Both the position numbers and the translations under genes were made by a program. From assembly GCA_050084515.1 (NCBI GenBank), contig CM114271.1, forward strand, positions 58,900,001 through 58,964,000: 64,000 nucleotides of DNA, in the 5' to 3' direction. The notes below the pieces were generated by a model. That model did not search any database and was not told the DNA's origin. It worked only from the letters and a program-made list of their open reading frames with translations. This document shows positions 38,701-51,006 of the stretch, one piece after another. Each line of letters opens with the position of its first letter. Position 1 is the stretch's first letter. The stretch is from Blasia pusilla. Taxonomy: Eukaryota > Marchantiophyta > Marchantiopsida > Blasiales.

Positions 38701-40924
38701 TAGACAACGAACTCAAAGGAACCATATCTCGTCTTTTACATGATCTTTTCCACATCATCCCTTGGATGTGAATGTGGTAACAACATAATTTCAAGTGGAT
38801 CCCAATGAATTCCTTAGCACTTGACATCCTATCCAAGAGTTCATCCATCCTTGGAAGAGAATTAGTATTCTTCACCATCCTCGTTATTGAGTGTTGAGTA
38901 GTCAACACATAGTCTCTACTTCCCACCCTTATTCACAAAGAGAACTCGCGCTCCATTAGGTGACTTATTGGTTTGAATATATCTCCTTTCTAATCATTCC
39001 CTGAACTCCAAAGGTTCAACCTAATTGAGTTTGTACAAAGCTTTTGAAGGCAACTGTGAACTTGTACCACCTTCGTCTTATAATCAATTTCCCTCTTTGA
39101 TGGTAATTCATTGAGAAGTTCATTCGTCAATTCCCAAAATTCCTCAACAACTATCCAAAGTGCTTCAAAGAGTATCACAAGAGATAACTCTTCGTCATTA
39201 TGTGCTTCACTTTTAGTCTCTAGTCGACGCATCAAGCAAAGAAACCCAATTGGCTTGCCCTTTTAATCACATTTAAGAACAAGTTTTTTTTTTCATAAGA
39301 ATCTCTCAAAATTCAGCCTCACATAAAATTGCTTTTCTTTGAGTAAAATGATAAGCCTAAATGGTCACCATCTAAGCTACACCTTGGTTTGCCTTTGCAA
39401 TCACATTAACAAAAGCTTATTTTTCCTAGCAACCCCACTTGCATTCTACTAAAATGGTCAACCTCCATGGTCATTATCTTAGCTCCACCTCATACATATA
39501 TTATAATTTCTTCCCCAAAATTTCTTCTATATTATCCATGTCGCAATGAAAATTCTCCTTCAACTTTTATATCACCAAACATTCATCCCAATGCTTGATC
39601 CAATGTTTGGTGGTATTTTCCATCCAAAAGCCCAATGGAATGGATTTGCCAACCTTGGTGATTGACAAAACCAACTTCTTCACTAATTTCACGCTCAAGA
39701 AGGACTCCAAACCACTTGTTTAAACGAAAAATATGACCTCACGATTAGGATTATTGGCTATTAGGTACATAAGACTTGGACTTTTTTTATGACTTGAAGG
39801 GATATCTCTAGATCGCCCGTAGAAATTCTTATTAGTAAATAAAATCATGCTCCACTTACTAACCTTAGGCTCCAAACAACCCCTACCTATGTGCCCGACT
39901 TCATCACAATTATAATAAGTCACTTAATCTAATGACCTCCCACAGCCTTTGGATGCACAATCCCTTTTGGGTTCGTGTTAGGATCCACTTGCTTTGCAAT
40001 TAAGATTAGGGACTCTCCATGGTCACATTAATTCCCATTCCAAGCCCTCTTGAATGTTCCCTTACTCTTGTGAACCTTTGAAGAATTTTTATGCATAAAG
40101 GGTTATTGGACTTGAACCTCATGGTTTCCAATCTGCCATGCTAGTTTTTAGAGTTCAACTAAGGTCTTCACTTGTTTGTGCACAAAGAAGAGGAGTTCAA
40201 AGCAGGCTAAAGATAATCTTCTTATAATGTTCATGCATCTTAGATAATGATTTTAACTTTGCGCTAAACTCACTCACATAAGTGCTTAAGGGTTCCACTT
40301 TCCTCAAAACACAAAAACTCATCACCATCACAAAATTCTTGGTTCTCTTGAATGAATCAATCGCCAATGAAAAATTTGAACTCCTCTCAACTCAAAGAAG
40401 ATACGATGCTTGAATGTTCCTCAACATGGGTTGTCCACCATTAGAGTGGTTTACCGTTAAAAAAAATATATGCGATTGCCAAAGTGACCTTCTTGTCCTC
40501 CTTTGCCTTAACACTTTAAAGTATAGATTGTGTTTAGAGAGGAACTCCTTGATCTAATGTGAACATCCTAATTCATATGAATGGAGTGGGAAAATTTTTC
40601 TTACAAAATTTATTGCTAGCTAAAAGTGGATGCTTGATCCATCTCCATGCTTACTTTGTTGAATCAATTTCCCAACATGATCTTCATTAGGTCCATCATT
40701 GAAATATTTAACATTGAATCATGTGACCTTGGAGTTGACAAATCCACTAAAGGATTTCGATGTGAGACATTCTCATTGCATGAACTTGTCAGTGTGTGAA
40801 GGACCGTAGTCTCGTACTTTGGCTCCTTTCCAAGTAATGGTTTTCCCTTGGGTTTTGGAGATTGACTTAATGTTTTGGTGATGATCCACCCAACATTATT
40901 GTCTCCGAGCCCAAATTTGTTCAA
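38700..40924 (-). pseudogene. Ty3/gypsy gag-pol remnant
   Basis: Fragments occur in gypsy order on the minus strand. Gag N-terminal part at 40664-40924. Gag core WWTTHVEEH with EEFKFFIGD and following at about 40290-40445. Zinc knuckle YNCDEVGHIGRGC at about 39881-39923, with the first Cys replaced by Tyr. Protease-like segment (LVKKLVLSITKVGKSI) at about 39600-39720, with the catalytic Asp position replaced by a stop. Pre-RT segment NELPSKREIDYK at about 39085-39155. RT segments GARVLFVNKGGK, RLCVDYSTLN, SLPRMDELLDRM and, in another frame, TRYGSFEFVV. Many stops and frameshifts occur. RT breaks off near 38700, where hAT sequence takes over; RNase H and integrase are not found. Confidence 0.85.
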
Positions 40925-41090
40925 ATCCTTTCCTTAATTCTTGCGTCTCTCTCCAAGCATCCAAACCTTAACTCCAACCTTATGTTCTAAGAACATAAGG
41001 TTTTGAGTTTCCAATTATAGGCTCAAACCTTGAGTTCAACTCAAGCATCCAATGATCATATGCTAACCTAGGCTCACGCTTACCAAGGAT

Positions 41091-41870
41091 AGGCTCTAAT
41101 AACATAAGTCATGCACCTATTGTCTTGGAGACTATTATTGTATGTCGTAGGATCTTGTTTTGAGCAAGTCATACCCTTGTTACTAATCTCTACCCGAACG
41201 CACTCATAGAAACCACATGTTGGATCATCCAACCTTGTGTCTCCTAAGTCTCTCTCTCATATAATCCCTCAAGCTTGCTCAAGATTCCTAAAAAGAGTTA
41301 GATACCAACCTAATCCCTCACTCTCCCCAACACATGCAAACAAGAATTTAGGCAAACTCCTTGCTAGTCTAATAACCTTAAACGAAGCTTATATGGATGC
41401 CAATCCCAATTGCCAAACGGACTTCAAACAAGTCTCTAATTGAAACTTAATATTTGAGCCCCTAGTCAAGGTTCGAGATTAATGTCCAAAACTAGACTAT
41501 ATGAACTTTTCTTGGTGACAAAAGCCTTATGCCAAACTCTAAGTTCATTCCATGTGTGGGATTTGACCTCGATGGTTCTCATGATGGGGTCCTACTCAAA
41601 TTCCCCTCGAAACCCTTTCACTTATATATAGCTCTAGAGATATTTAGCCACATCTTCTTCCAAAGAATCTCTCTTGGAACGGTGCTTGTTGCACTCAACC
41701 CAAACAATGATTTCTACATTTCTTGGCATGTTTTAAGAGTTATGCTTGTGCGTTTGTCCAAATCTTTGGTGCATTGGAACTAAATCCTCGAAGGATTTCC
41801 AATGCCACCTTATTGATCATAGACTAATCTGGGTGTAGCCATGACCCTAAACGTAGAAAAATACCAAATA
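41091..41870 (-). repeat. Possible 5' LTR and primer-binding site of the gypsy remnant
   Basis: At 41091-41104 the minus strand reads ATGTTATTAGAGCCT-like sequence, which differs by two transitions/transversions from the TGGTATCAGAGCCT primer-binding site. This is about 170 bases upstream of the gag remnant, the correct place. The DNA to its right, ending near a block with GGGTCATGGCTACACCC on the minus strand (about 41828-41850), resembles the start of plant gypsy LTRs as I know them. The partner LTR was not found and the outer boundary is a guess. Confidence 0.35.
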
Positions 41871-42398
41871 GTTATCAGATACTAAGCTAGGTTGCAAACT
41901 CCTTAGATTTCAAGTTCCCAAGTTGTACCCTACATTTGGTGATTGTCATTTGGGTCACAAACTTCATCGTTCGATACACCTATCTAGGCTTGCGTCTTGC
42001 TTTTACAATTCATGCCTTGTTCGTGAGACTCTAACGCATTTCCATCCAATGTAAGTCGATTAGAATTTTGTTTTTCCCCGTAGGCACGCATTTGGAAATG
42101 AGGATAGCACCCCTCTCAATTTGTCAAACCAACCACAAATGGTTAGGGGCGGCCCAAAAAATATCCTGCTGAAAATGAGTGTGGTATGATACGAAAAGCT
42201 GAAACGAGTAGGAAAATACCCACGCATAATCCAACCTTCTTCCTAGAGCAAGAGTGAATACAAGCCTAGACCTCCATGAAAATATCCTAATGGGATATAA
42301 TGCTCATAAAAACTCCTTCAAAGTATACTTCCACCAAAGAAAATTCAACTCAAGTCGCCATAGCGTCCCAAACATGAACATTCAAACTTCCTAAAAGA

Positions 42399-42431
42399 AC
42401 AAAAATCTGCACAAGGGGTGCAGATTTTTGT
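42399..42431. repeat. Perfect 14-bp hairpin
   Basis: ACAAAAATCTGCAC (42399-42412) is the exact reverse complement of 42418-42431, with loop AAGGG. It lies between the gypsy remnant and the GC-richer patch that starts near 42500. Confidence 0.93.
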
Positions 42432-45400
42432 GCAAACTAAACCCATACACATGCAGCCCAACCCACTTTGGTGGCGATCAATGCAATATTACTAATATGT
42501 GAAATCCCAAAAAATGAGGTCCCGTAAACTCGGAGACCCTAAACTTTACGGGCAGGGGCTATTTAAAACATCCCCTAAAGATGCTTTTCGGGAATCTTCG
42601 GTAAGTAACCTCGGGTAAAGATCCGGGTTTTGTAATCACTAGATTGCATTTCCTCGAATATCTCCTTCACGTTCGTTAGGGAACAACGTAGTGCCAACTC
42701 ACATCGCGGAGCATTCCAACGGTACAGAGACCGATGGCCACGTGGCGCCCGTACGAATGAGCACGTCAACTGTCTTTATGTGCAATCCAACGAACAACCA
42801 AAGAGGCGGTTTGTGGGATCAGGGACTCGTAGGGTAGGGCAACTCGAATAAAAGTCCTCCGCTCTTCCCTTTCCGTGGACGCAAGCGTGGGACTCCGGTT
42901 TGAGGTCGTATATTTCCAAGGTCGCCCAGCAAAGCGAACGGATATGGTCGGGAAAAGCCTCGTCTAGCAGGCTTTCAACCACATTTCGACCAGAACGGGT
43001 GGAACTGAAAGAATGTTGTCTGAAAACCAGCCGGAGAAGGGTGCGTTAGGGTAGGACTGTCCAATTCCTACAACTACGGGTCTCTCGCAGGGAATGATGG
43101 TGCTCTTCGGCGGACATTAAATTCAGATAGAATAATCTCTGTAGGAATGTTCGTCTTCCCTCTCTCGAGCCGAATGGGTCGCACTCCCACGAGAGTGACG
43201 GAGGTAGGGAGGGAGGAGGGAGCCTTAGGGTAGGACTCCCTCCGCTTGCGGGATGACATTCCGATGACATGTGGATGACATTCGGATGGGATGAGGGCAT
43301 GGGAATGTCGTGTGAAGAAATTCGGTGGACTACTACGAAGAGAGAGAGAGAAAAGGATGTGAATCCCGTCAGAGAGTGCGAGTCCGCATGAGCTAAAAGC
43401 GTCTGGTGAAAATTAATGGCTGCTTTCAAAAAGAGAGTTACCCCGGAGTCGCGCTGTCGGGTAAATAGCAATAGTTCACGGCGAAATTCTATCTATAGAA
43501 TTTCGCCGTAAATGGAGTCTATATAATTTCGACGAAGTCCTATCTACGTGTGATAATTCTTTTCTTCTTAATGATTAGAGGTCACTAACGGGGCGCGACT
43601 CCGAAATTATTTTTCGGTTGGAACTAAAATTTATTCGTCGTCTCAACAAACGGGATTCCGAGAGAGATATCCGTAGGACTTCGGGAGAGGATATTAATGT
43701 CCCCGACTACTTCCCGAAATTTTCTGCGTAGGTCTACAGAGCTTCCACTTAGGATCGTGACTTATGTGGATACATAAATAATTATTATCCAGCTTTGGAT
43801 GCGAGTTTAAAAAAATAAAAGGGACTTTCGAACTTTCGTGTTATTATTTTTTCATGTGGCGCTAATCCACAACCACCGCACTTCCAGGGCCGCCGGACTG
43901 CTTGATACAGAATCTGTTTGAATGTTTAAAAAGAAAAGAAAAGAAATGAGGGCTGGGAGATTTGAGCAGCCTATTAACGATGAAGCTCAGTGTGGGACAC
44001 TTGTATTTGTATTGGGGGGGGGGCGACCTCGTGAGTCCGTCGCTTTGACGTCGTCTAACTATCTATCTATCTCATGCTGCGTTTTACCATCCTCCTCATC
44101 ACGACTCTCGACTCTTATCCGTTCCATCGCAATCCGGATGAAATCTAAGAGCGGTGTGAACTTTCTCGAGGCTCGAGCTCGAATTCAATCAAAGAGAGCG
44201 CGAGTTTCTTTTGACTTCTTGCTGCAGCTGACAACAATGCAGCTCTGCAGCCTCTGCTTCACCGAGTCTTCGGTCGCCGAGATCGGGGGACTGTAATAGC
44301 GAGTGACTGCACACTGCAGACTCTCCCCCCTCCATTGCGAATGCTTCGTCGCGCTTGGGCCCACGAATGCTTTGCTCCGCTTACTTACTTACGGAGAGCG
44401 AGAGCGATCGCGAGAGAGAGAGTCCCATCCTCGGGAACAGCGAATCTCGTGGCTGCATCCTTCCGCGTTCTGACCGTTGCGGGACGTTTTGTGCCAAACT
44501 TCATTCGCTCCCCGCCTTCGGGAGAGAGAACGCACATCTCATCGTGCGAGCGAACTTCTCGCCGAAATTAGAGAGAGAATGTAACAATTATTGAGACTCG
44601 GTGGTTTGCTTTCGTCACTCTCATCGCATATATGTTAACGAGCGCACGGTCGTTGGCGTCTATTTCCCTTTCCCCTTTTTCCTTTATCTCCTTCTTCCTT
44701 TCCGAGCGAGTTAGAAAACGGCTGGAGAAAGAAGGAGCGAGAGAATGTACTTGTTACTCGGTTATCGTCACTCTTTCTCGTTTGCGACAACGTTTTCGCA
44801 CTTCATTACTACGTGATAGGCTCGTTTTTGTCACACTTGGGCGTTTAGGATTCACCGCATAGCTTATTAACTACATCGCTGCAGCACGTTCATGTGAAGA
44901 CTCTGAATGAAGAGATCCAACGAGTTACCTCTCAGGGAACGACTTTCATGGGGAGAAAGAACCATAAGAGATGGGCTAGCTGGGTGGTGGTAAGCTAGTA
45001 GAAGAAGTTTACTCCACATGCTTCATTCAATGGTGCTCATACGAGCCTCAGCCCAGGAAACATGAGGTAACATCTCCACCCACAAGTACTCGAGATCATA
45101 GGCGAATCCGTTTGGTTGTTGTGGTTACGTGCTCCTTTCACCAGAGAATATAAATATGTGTATGTACACATAAATAAATCCTCGCTAGAGTTTTCTTGCG
45201 AAGTTTGGAGGGACCTGGGTAAAGCTAGAGACTTGAAAACAAATGAATTTCTCGTCTTTTAACCTACCCGACCTAAGAGTCATACTTTCGTCACCGTACA
45301 CGAAAAAGACAACGTTATTTTTGATAGCAGAAAGATCGTCGACATCTGCTCCCAAGCTAATGGACTCCATTGGTTCTTTTATGGAACCCGTTTGTCTATA

Positions 45401-46800
45401 TCGTAAAATAGTTCACCTGAGATTGCATAGGACACATTATGCATTTGTGTACAAGATCTGTTTGGAGGCTGGACCAATCGTTAATGTCTACAGTGAGGTA
45501 GATATTCTAGGAGGAGATCAACCATTCGCCCAATGGAATTGCCGCCACACTTTGCTTTGGAAATTGATCACCAAATCGCCCAATGGAGTTTCCCCCACAT
45601 AATGCATGTGTTGCATTCAAGTTCCTCATTGTGGATAGACGCCAGATAGACTAGTCATTTCGTAGGGGCTATGTCGACGTCTTACCTTCGCGCTAGACAT
45701 TACGCTCTCGTGGTTTCACATGAATTATACTATTCTATATACATATCTCCAAGTTAAGCTAAAATTGGAAGGTAAGAAAATATCACACATAAGATGTCAC
45801 TTTTGCAAGGTACAAGCAGAGTGTCGTAAAGTACTGTGCTCGTAGCCCTTGGTCGTTAAATATTTCTACAAATTCATATAAAAAAGTGAAAAAGCCCAAA
45901 GTACATATGAATATCATTTTGTTCTAGAAAATTTCAACTTATCATTTTGATGATATATATAGAGTGCATCTTTTTCACTCCTCAAGATCTTCATTTTGTT
46001 ATAATAATACATCTCAAAAGAGGATAAATAAAGAAGGACATAAGATCCTAAGAAGAGGAGGGGCCAACAAATGCAAAATGAAATGGCAACAAGCCAACAC
46101 TAAACCCAATTCAACGATCTACATGATTAATAACTTACAAGACTGACAAGAACATTAATGGTCGATCGAACGTGAATGGAAGATGAGGTGAGCGACCCCC
46201 AACCACTTCGACTCGACGTAATAACGCCAAAGCTTGTGTATGTTGTAAGGCCCCCGAGATACATTACTGAAAATAAGTGACGACTATGGAGAGAAAAGGA
46301 CTATGAGAAGATGATTATAATGCACTTTAATGATGTGTTCAACATATGACATTGTTTTCAACATCAAACACGTATACAACAGGTTCCTCCCCACCATGGT
46401 TTCAGTTTACTAAAAACCATCTCTAATTATCCGATATCTTTTTCCCCCTTTTTTTTCTCACTTCAAACTTAATGTTAGCTCATGATTTTCTATTTTTCTT
46501 TATTTTTTTGGGGAGGGGGATGTTAGATTACAATCTCTTTTTTTTCCCTAGAAGTTTCCTTTCCATCCCTTTTCCAACTAAGGATGCGTTCCTTCCATCA
46601 TAATAGAGAATCGTACAATACTCAACTCTTTTGTTCTAAAAAAAGACTAGTAAGGTGCCTGTGAGATGCGGTGCTTCTCGGCACTCTTCTCAATGCTGCC
46701 GATCCATAATTTTGAGCATGCGACATTGCAAGCTCAAAATGCTTCACTTGAAAACGCTCGTGATTGGATGCTTAGGATCCTTGTGCCAGGAAAGCATAGG
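42432..46800. other. GC-richer DNA with short hairpins and purine-rich tracts; no gene recognised
   Basis: A TTAGGGTAGGACT phrase occurs at about 43047 and 43227, and a GATGACATTCGGATG-like phrase is repeated near 43253-43290. Frames at 43046-43471, 43922-44296 and 45243-45602 show no known domain. From 45.7 kb the DNA is AT-rich. At about 46651-46675 the minus strand ends GCACCTTACTAG|T, a possible further Helitron 3' end, too weak to call. Confidence 0.35.
43478..43509. repeat. Perfect 15-bp hairpin with 2-nt loop
   Basis: ACGGCGAAATTCTAT (43478-43492) pairs exactly with 43495-43509. A degenerate third copy of the motif (AATTTCGACGAAGTCCTATC) follows at about 43528. This suggests a decayed repeat cluster. 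Confidence 0.93.
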
Positions 46801-46886
46801 TCCAATATTACAAAATTGAAAAAAAAAGAGCATTAAAATTTTAATTTTAATGCTCTTTTTACTTTTCAATTTTGTAAAATATTGGA
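46801..46886. repeat. AT-rich fold-back, about 40-bp arms
   Basis: Inner arms 46823-46840 and 46843-46860 pair exactly over 18 bases (AAAAAGAGCATTAAAATT) around a 2-base loop. Outer arms 46808-46822 and 46863-46877 pair exactly (TTACAAAATTGAAAA), after a 2-base bulge. Pairing continues through CCAATATT/AATATTGG with a small offset. The size and AT content are those of a very small MITE or fold-back element. No clear target duplication was seen, though an AAAATATTGG block is doubled just outside the right arm. Confidence 0.9.
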
Positions 46887-47032
46887 AAATATTGGAGTCT
46901 GCAGGTACCCATAGCGGCGGCTGACAATGTTTCCGTGGCAGGTTTAGGCATTGCGTTTGTTATCCTACATCTCCTCATGTTACGTTTGGGTTTCCGGTTG
47001 CCACTAAAATCCAAAGGATTTTAAAGGGTGCG

Positions 47033-47141
47033 GTTAGCGAAATTCCTTGTCGCATAAGTAGCGACCTGCACGAATGGTGTAACGACTGCCCGCTGTCTCC
47101 AACATGGACTCAATGAAATTGAATTCTCCATGAAGATGGGG
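47033..47141 (+). pseudogene. rrn26: Nuclear fragment of mitochondrial 26S rRNA (NUMT)
   Basis: The sequence from TAGCGAAATTCCTTGTCGCA through GTAGCGACCTGCACGAATGG, TGTAACGACTGCC, CTGTCTCC and TGAAATTGAATTCTCC to GAAGATG matches domain V of large-subunit rRNA, near the peptidyl-transferase centre. The details (CGCATAAGTAGCG, GGTGTAACGACTGCC, AATTGAATTCTCC) are those of plant mitochondrial 26S rRNA rather than plastid 23S. Similarity stops sharply on both sides after about 109 bases. Changes such as CAACATGGACTCAATG fit C-to-T and G-to-A decay of methylated nuclear DNA. It is non-functional. Confidence 0.85.
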
Positions 47142-50100
47142 AATTTAAAATCTGGTTCGTTCTAATCTTATGAGTCTATATTTGTGACAGAAGTAAAAGT
47201 CCTCCGGTTGGAGTATGAGCACCTTTGTCGAAAACCTGTGCATGGGCGCAACGTTTGCACCACTCAGAGATTTCTTGGAGAAGGCCCTCTCTGGGCTACG
47301 GAGCGGCGCTGGATTGGGCTAGAGTTCGATTAGAGACAGAGTTGGGAACGCTAATGGCTGCTCAACACAATCAGAATCCTCCTGAATAAGGAAATCCATG
47401 TCCCAATGTCTATCTAAGGGACCTCCTTAATCGTGACAAAGTTGCCCAATCTGTATTGCTCACTCCGTTTATACCATACCCTGACTCACTGATGCGAAAA
47501 ATGTGGAAAATATCTTTGTTGTGTCCCCTACTACAGCAAGGGCGGTGAGCCAGAACAAAATAGCATGAATGACGGAGTCAAATGTTCCTTCACGCCCATT
47601 CATAGGGCATGAGGAATCAATCTTTAAACAGGTCTTTGCAGAGGCAGAAAAGACTTGGAAAGCGTATGTACAAGAGTCTTCGACCTTATTTTCTGCATTG
47701 ACGTCTGCTTTGACACAAAAATTGGGATTTCAGCATCCAACTCGCGGATGAAAATGATACAAAACGGCATGAAAAAAAAGTGCAATTCTATACTATGATG
47801 ATTGAAGCTCCAAATCAAGGCCGATGAGTAAACTTCTCCGGCCTTTGTGAGCCATTGTTGCCGGTTGTGATGGAGAGGAATCGCTACACTCAATGCCTTT
47901 CGAAGGGAAAAATGGCTGAAATACTCAACACAGATGTTGGATTTAGTGCGGGATGAATCCCTATATCAGCTAATCGAATTGTTCACCTCATCATAGAGAG
48001 TTAGAGAGAGAAGGGCACCACGGATTTACTGTGAGATCTCATGGATCAAACCAAAGAGGTAAAAAGGGTATCCTTAGTATGCAACACCCTCGGGACATCT
48101 ACTTCGCAATGTGGCTTCCTCTTACTATTCACGGCATTAGAAATGCATTGTGAAACAAGCACCCAACTTCGCAATGTGGTCTAGAGGAAGACGATCGAAG
48201 AGCTGTGAGCTAGATTCCTTTCTAGAAACATGATCAGATCCAAGCAAGCACATTCTAAAGCCTTCAAGTCCGAGTAAACTCGTGGTAAAAGAAATCGCCT
48301 CGAGCGTCGTTACCAGGCTCCAATGTCCCTCTAGCCACACCTCCAATTCACATAACTCCACCTTGCAGTTTTGACTTCTTTGACTCCAACTCTGGCCCCA
48401 AATTAGCTACAAGAGGAGTTTGAGTTATACCAAACTTACTTCACGGACTATCACATACATGTGTGTGGACACAATACCTCAATGATTCACGTAATGACAC
48501 ATGTAACACACAAAAATATGTGTGGTCGTAATGTCCCTTCAACACGCCAATGAAAACACTACAAGCATTCGCTACATAAGATCTATTAAAAGGGATGCAA
48601 AAATATTCCCATCTCCATAAGGTAAATTTTTTTAAAATAAGAGAACTTCACTTCTTATAGAACGCCTGATTAATTTCCTTTCCACAAATTGTAACCTCCC
48701 CCCCCCACCATGTTCCAATAAGAGTATAGATATGCAATAAGAGGAATCATCGAATGAGTCTAGATTTGTAACTAGAGTGTGTAAGATGTTTTCTTTGCCT
48801 CATTGTGCTTAATATTATGTTACATTAGCTTTAGCACAATTTCATATTAGAATTGATCCATGAGTAGTCATTTGGGGAGTTGGACTTCTTAAAGTCTATG
48901 CAAGGAAACTAAAAACATCTTTGATATGGCAAAGTGGACAAGAGAGCGTATTTGAGTGAAAGTGAGTGAGGCAAGAGGGGTAGCCAAGATTTCCTGGAAA
49001 GAGTGAGCAACATAGGCAACAGTGGAGACACTGCTTAGGGTTATGGGTTGGGGAGTAAGGAGTGTTGGGATAACGGAGGCGGCGATGGAGCTATGGCTTC
49101 GGAGGAGGTGATGAAGGGTATGTGATAAGTCGAGATCAACCCGATAGGAGTGAGCAAAGGAGGTGGTGGCAGATATGCCGCTTAGGGTTATGGATTGGGT
49201 AGTGAGGAGTGTTGGGGCAATGGAGGCAATGACAAAGCCACGGCTGAGGAGTGAGGAGGTCTAAGGGGTTGGAGAGGAGGGCTAGGGGAGTCGATCATTC
49301 TTGCTAGGGGAGCTAAGCTTACCCACGTAGGAGTAATCAACAAAAGTGACAGAGTTTCCTCTCCCTCTTTTTAAGGCCTAAGCCCTAAATGCGCATCAAG
49401 CGCGTTTAGGGTGCAGTCATACGAGAGCGCCATTCTCATAAGCCCCATCTATTGCTTGGGATGGTGGCATGAAATAAGAGGGTAGGGGGATGAGCTTGGG
49501 TCAGCTCCCTTGGAGTGACTACCATAAATCTTGTAACCCTCTCCTTGTCCTTTTTCCATCCTTTGCTTACATCGATTGACCACGCGATAGGTCATGTCGG
49601 TGCCCAAAAGGGACCTCTCGATCTGGAGAGTGTGTTCGGACTATATACCGATGATTGGCTTTGCGTACCATTTCTTTATGATTCTCAGTCACCGTCATTG
49701 ATCTCGATGCAAAGATGTCTTTAAAATCTCTATACAATCCAAGCTTCCCCATCCAAATGACTGATGGAGCCTTCTTTCCTTCGCGAGCACTAGTTGTCAC
49801 CAATTCAGATTAGAACTAACAATCGCAATAATGGGGATAAGGTTGGCTAGGGATCCCAAACATATTTCTATATGCACTCCATTGCTCTTAGTATGTGTGA
49901 CATTCTTCTTTTTGTCATGATTACCTTACGATTGGCCGTTGGATCAACCTAATGTGGACAACTCCAACCGTTAGCTCAATTGCACTCATGCCATATTTTA
50001 TTGAGATCTAGTAAGAGATGTCTCAACTTTTGGAGGAGAGTGGTGAGTATCTTTATGATGTATGTGGAGACTCGAAGAGGTCAGATTTCAATCCTAAGAG

Positions 50101-51006
50101 AGGAATGACATGATGAGGATCGATATGATCATGCAAGTTACCCTTTTTTTGGGCTCTTCATGTATATATAGCATGATAAAGTATTAATTAGGAATTCTTT
50201 TAATAGGCTAAGTAAGATCTATTTACAGAGAATTTTCTTGTATTTCTTGCATTTATTGGCTCTCTATTTGGTATCACTGACACTTACGGGAAATCTTGGC
50301 ATCTTCTTTCCTTTGATAGCATATACTTTGGACTTTTATAAAGGACTTTTAGTCATTTAAACACACAAGAGAACCACTTCCATGCACTCTTTGTGAATAG
50401 AGCCCCCTAAGGGATCCTCAATAATGACTCTCTCGAAGTGACTGCCTCCTAATCAATTGCGTACAAATGTTATGGAGTATATGATATTAATCCCTACTCC
50501 AACTTCTATAGCAGGTGCTCATACTTTATATGTTGAACTTTCCACATGAAATGTAACTAGGATGTAATTACCATATGGTTTATGTTTGGATTTGGTGGCC
50601 ATGATCTTGAGAATTTCATGATATCATGGGAATAAAAACCATCCAATGTATTTTATGGTGTATAATTAAAATATCAAAGATCAACCCATTTGTAATAGTA
50701 TCAAATTAAGTTAAATGAATGGTAAGCTTCACATCTAGAAGATTTTATTAGGGTATTCCTAAGAATTTTAATTAAGCATGGGTTGTAAGATCTATATGAT
50801 TATATGAATCAAGTAACTATTATGTATATGTCAAATGATAACTGCGAATATATGTTGAATAATGACACCCATACATATGACCAAAAGTGCATATATTTGA
50901 ATGAATTTTATTTAGGTAGTTTTCTATTCTTAACCTTTATATTTTTATTTACTCATGGGCAAAAATCTCAAATTCTCAAATTAACACTTTTCCCATCAAA
51001 CCTATA
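47142..51006. other. Intergenic DNA, no gene recognised
   Basis: A plus-strand stretch at about 47.34-47.75 kb reads as short open pieces, including YLRDLLN and TPFIPYPDSLMRKMW, with several stops. It could be a retroelement gag relic but has no diagnostic motif. Apart from the duplication at 49033-49245 nothing else is supported. Confidence 0.35.
49033..49245. repeat. Imperfect direct duplication, period 147
   Basis: GCTTAGGGTTATGGGTTGGG at 49033 recurs as GCTTAGGGTTATGGATTGGG at 49180. The copies stay alike for about 65 bases (GTGAGGAGTGTTGG and following). The whole stretch is purine-rich. Confidence 0.85.

Noticed and set aside
46648-46680. Fourth Helitron 3' end on the minus strand (GCACC...CTTACTAG|T)
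   Set aside because: The hairpin is degraded and no 5' TC end or family body could be found to the right.
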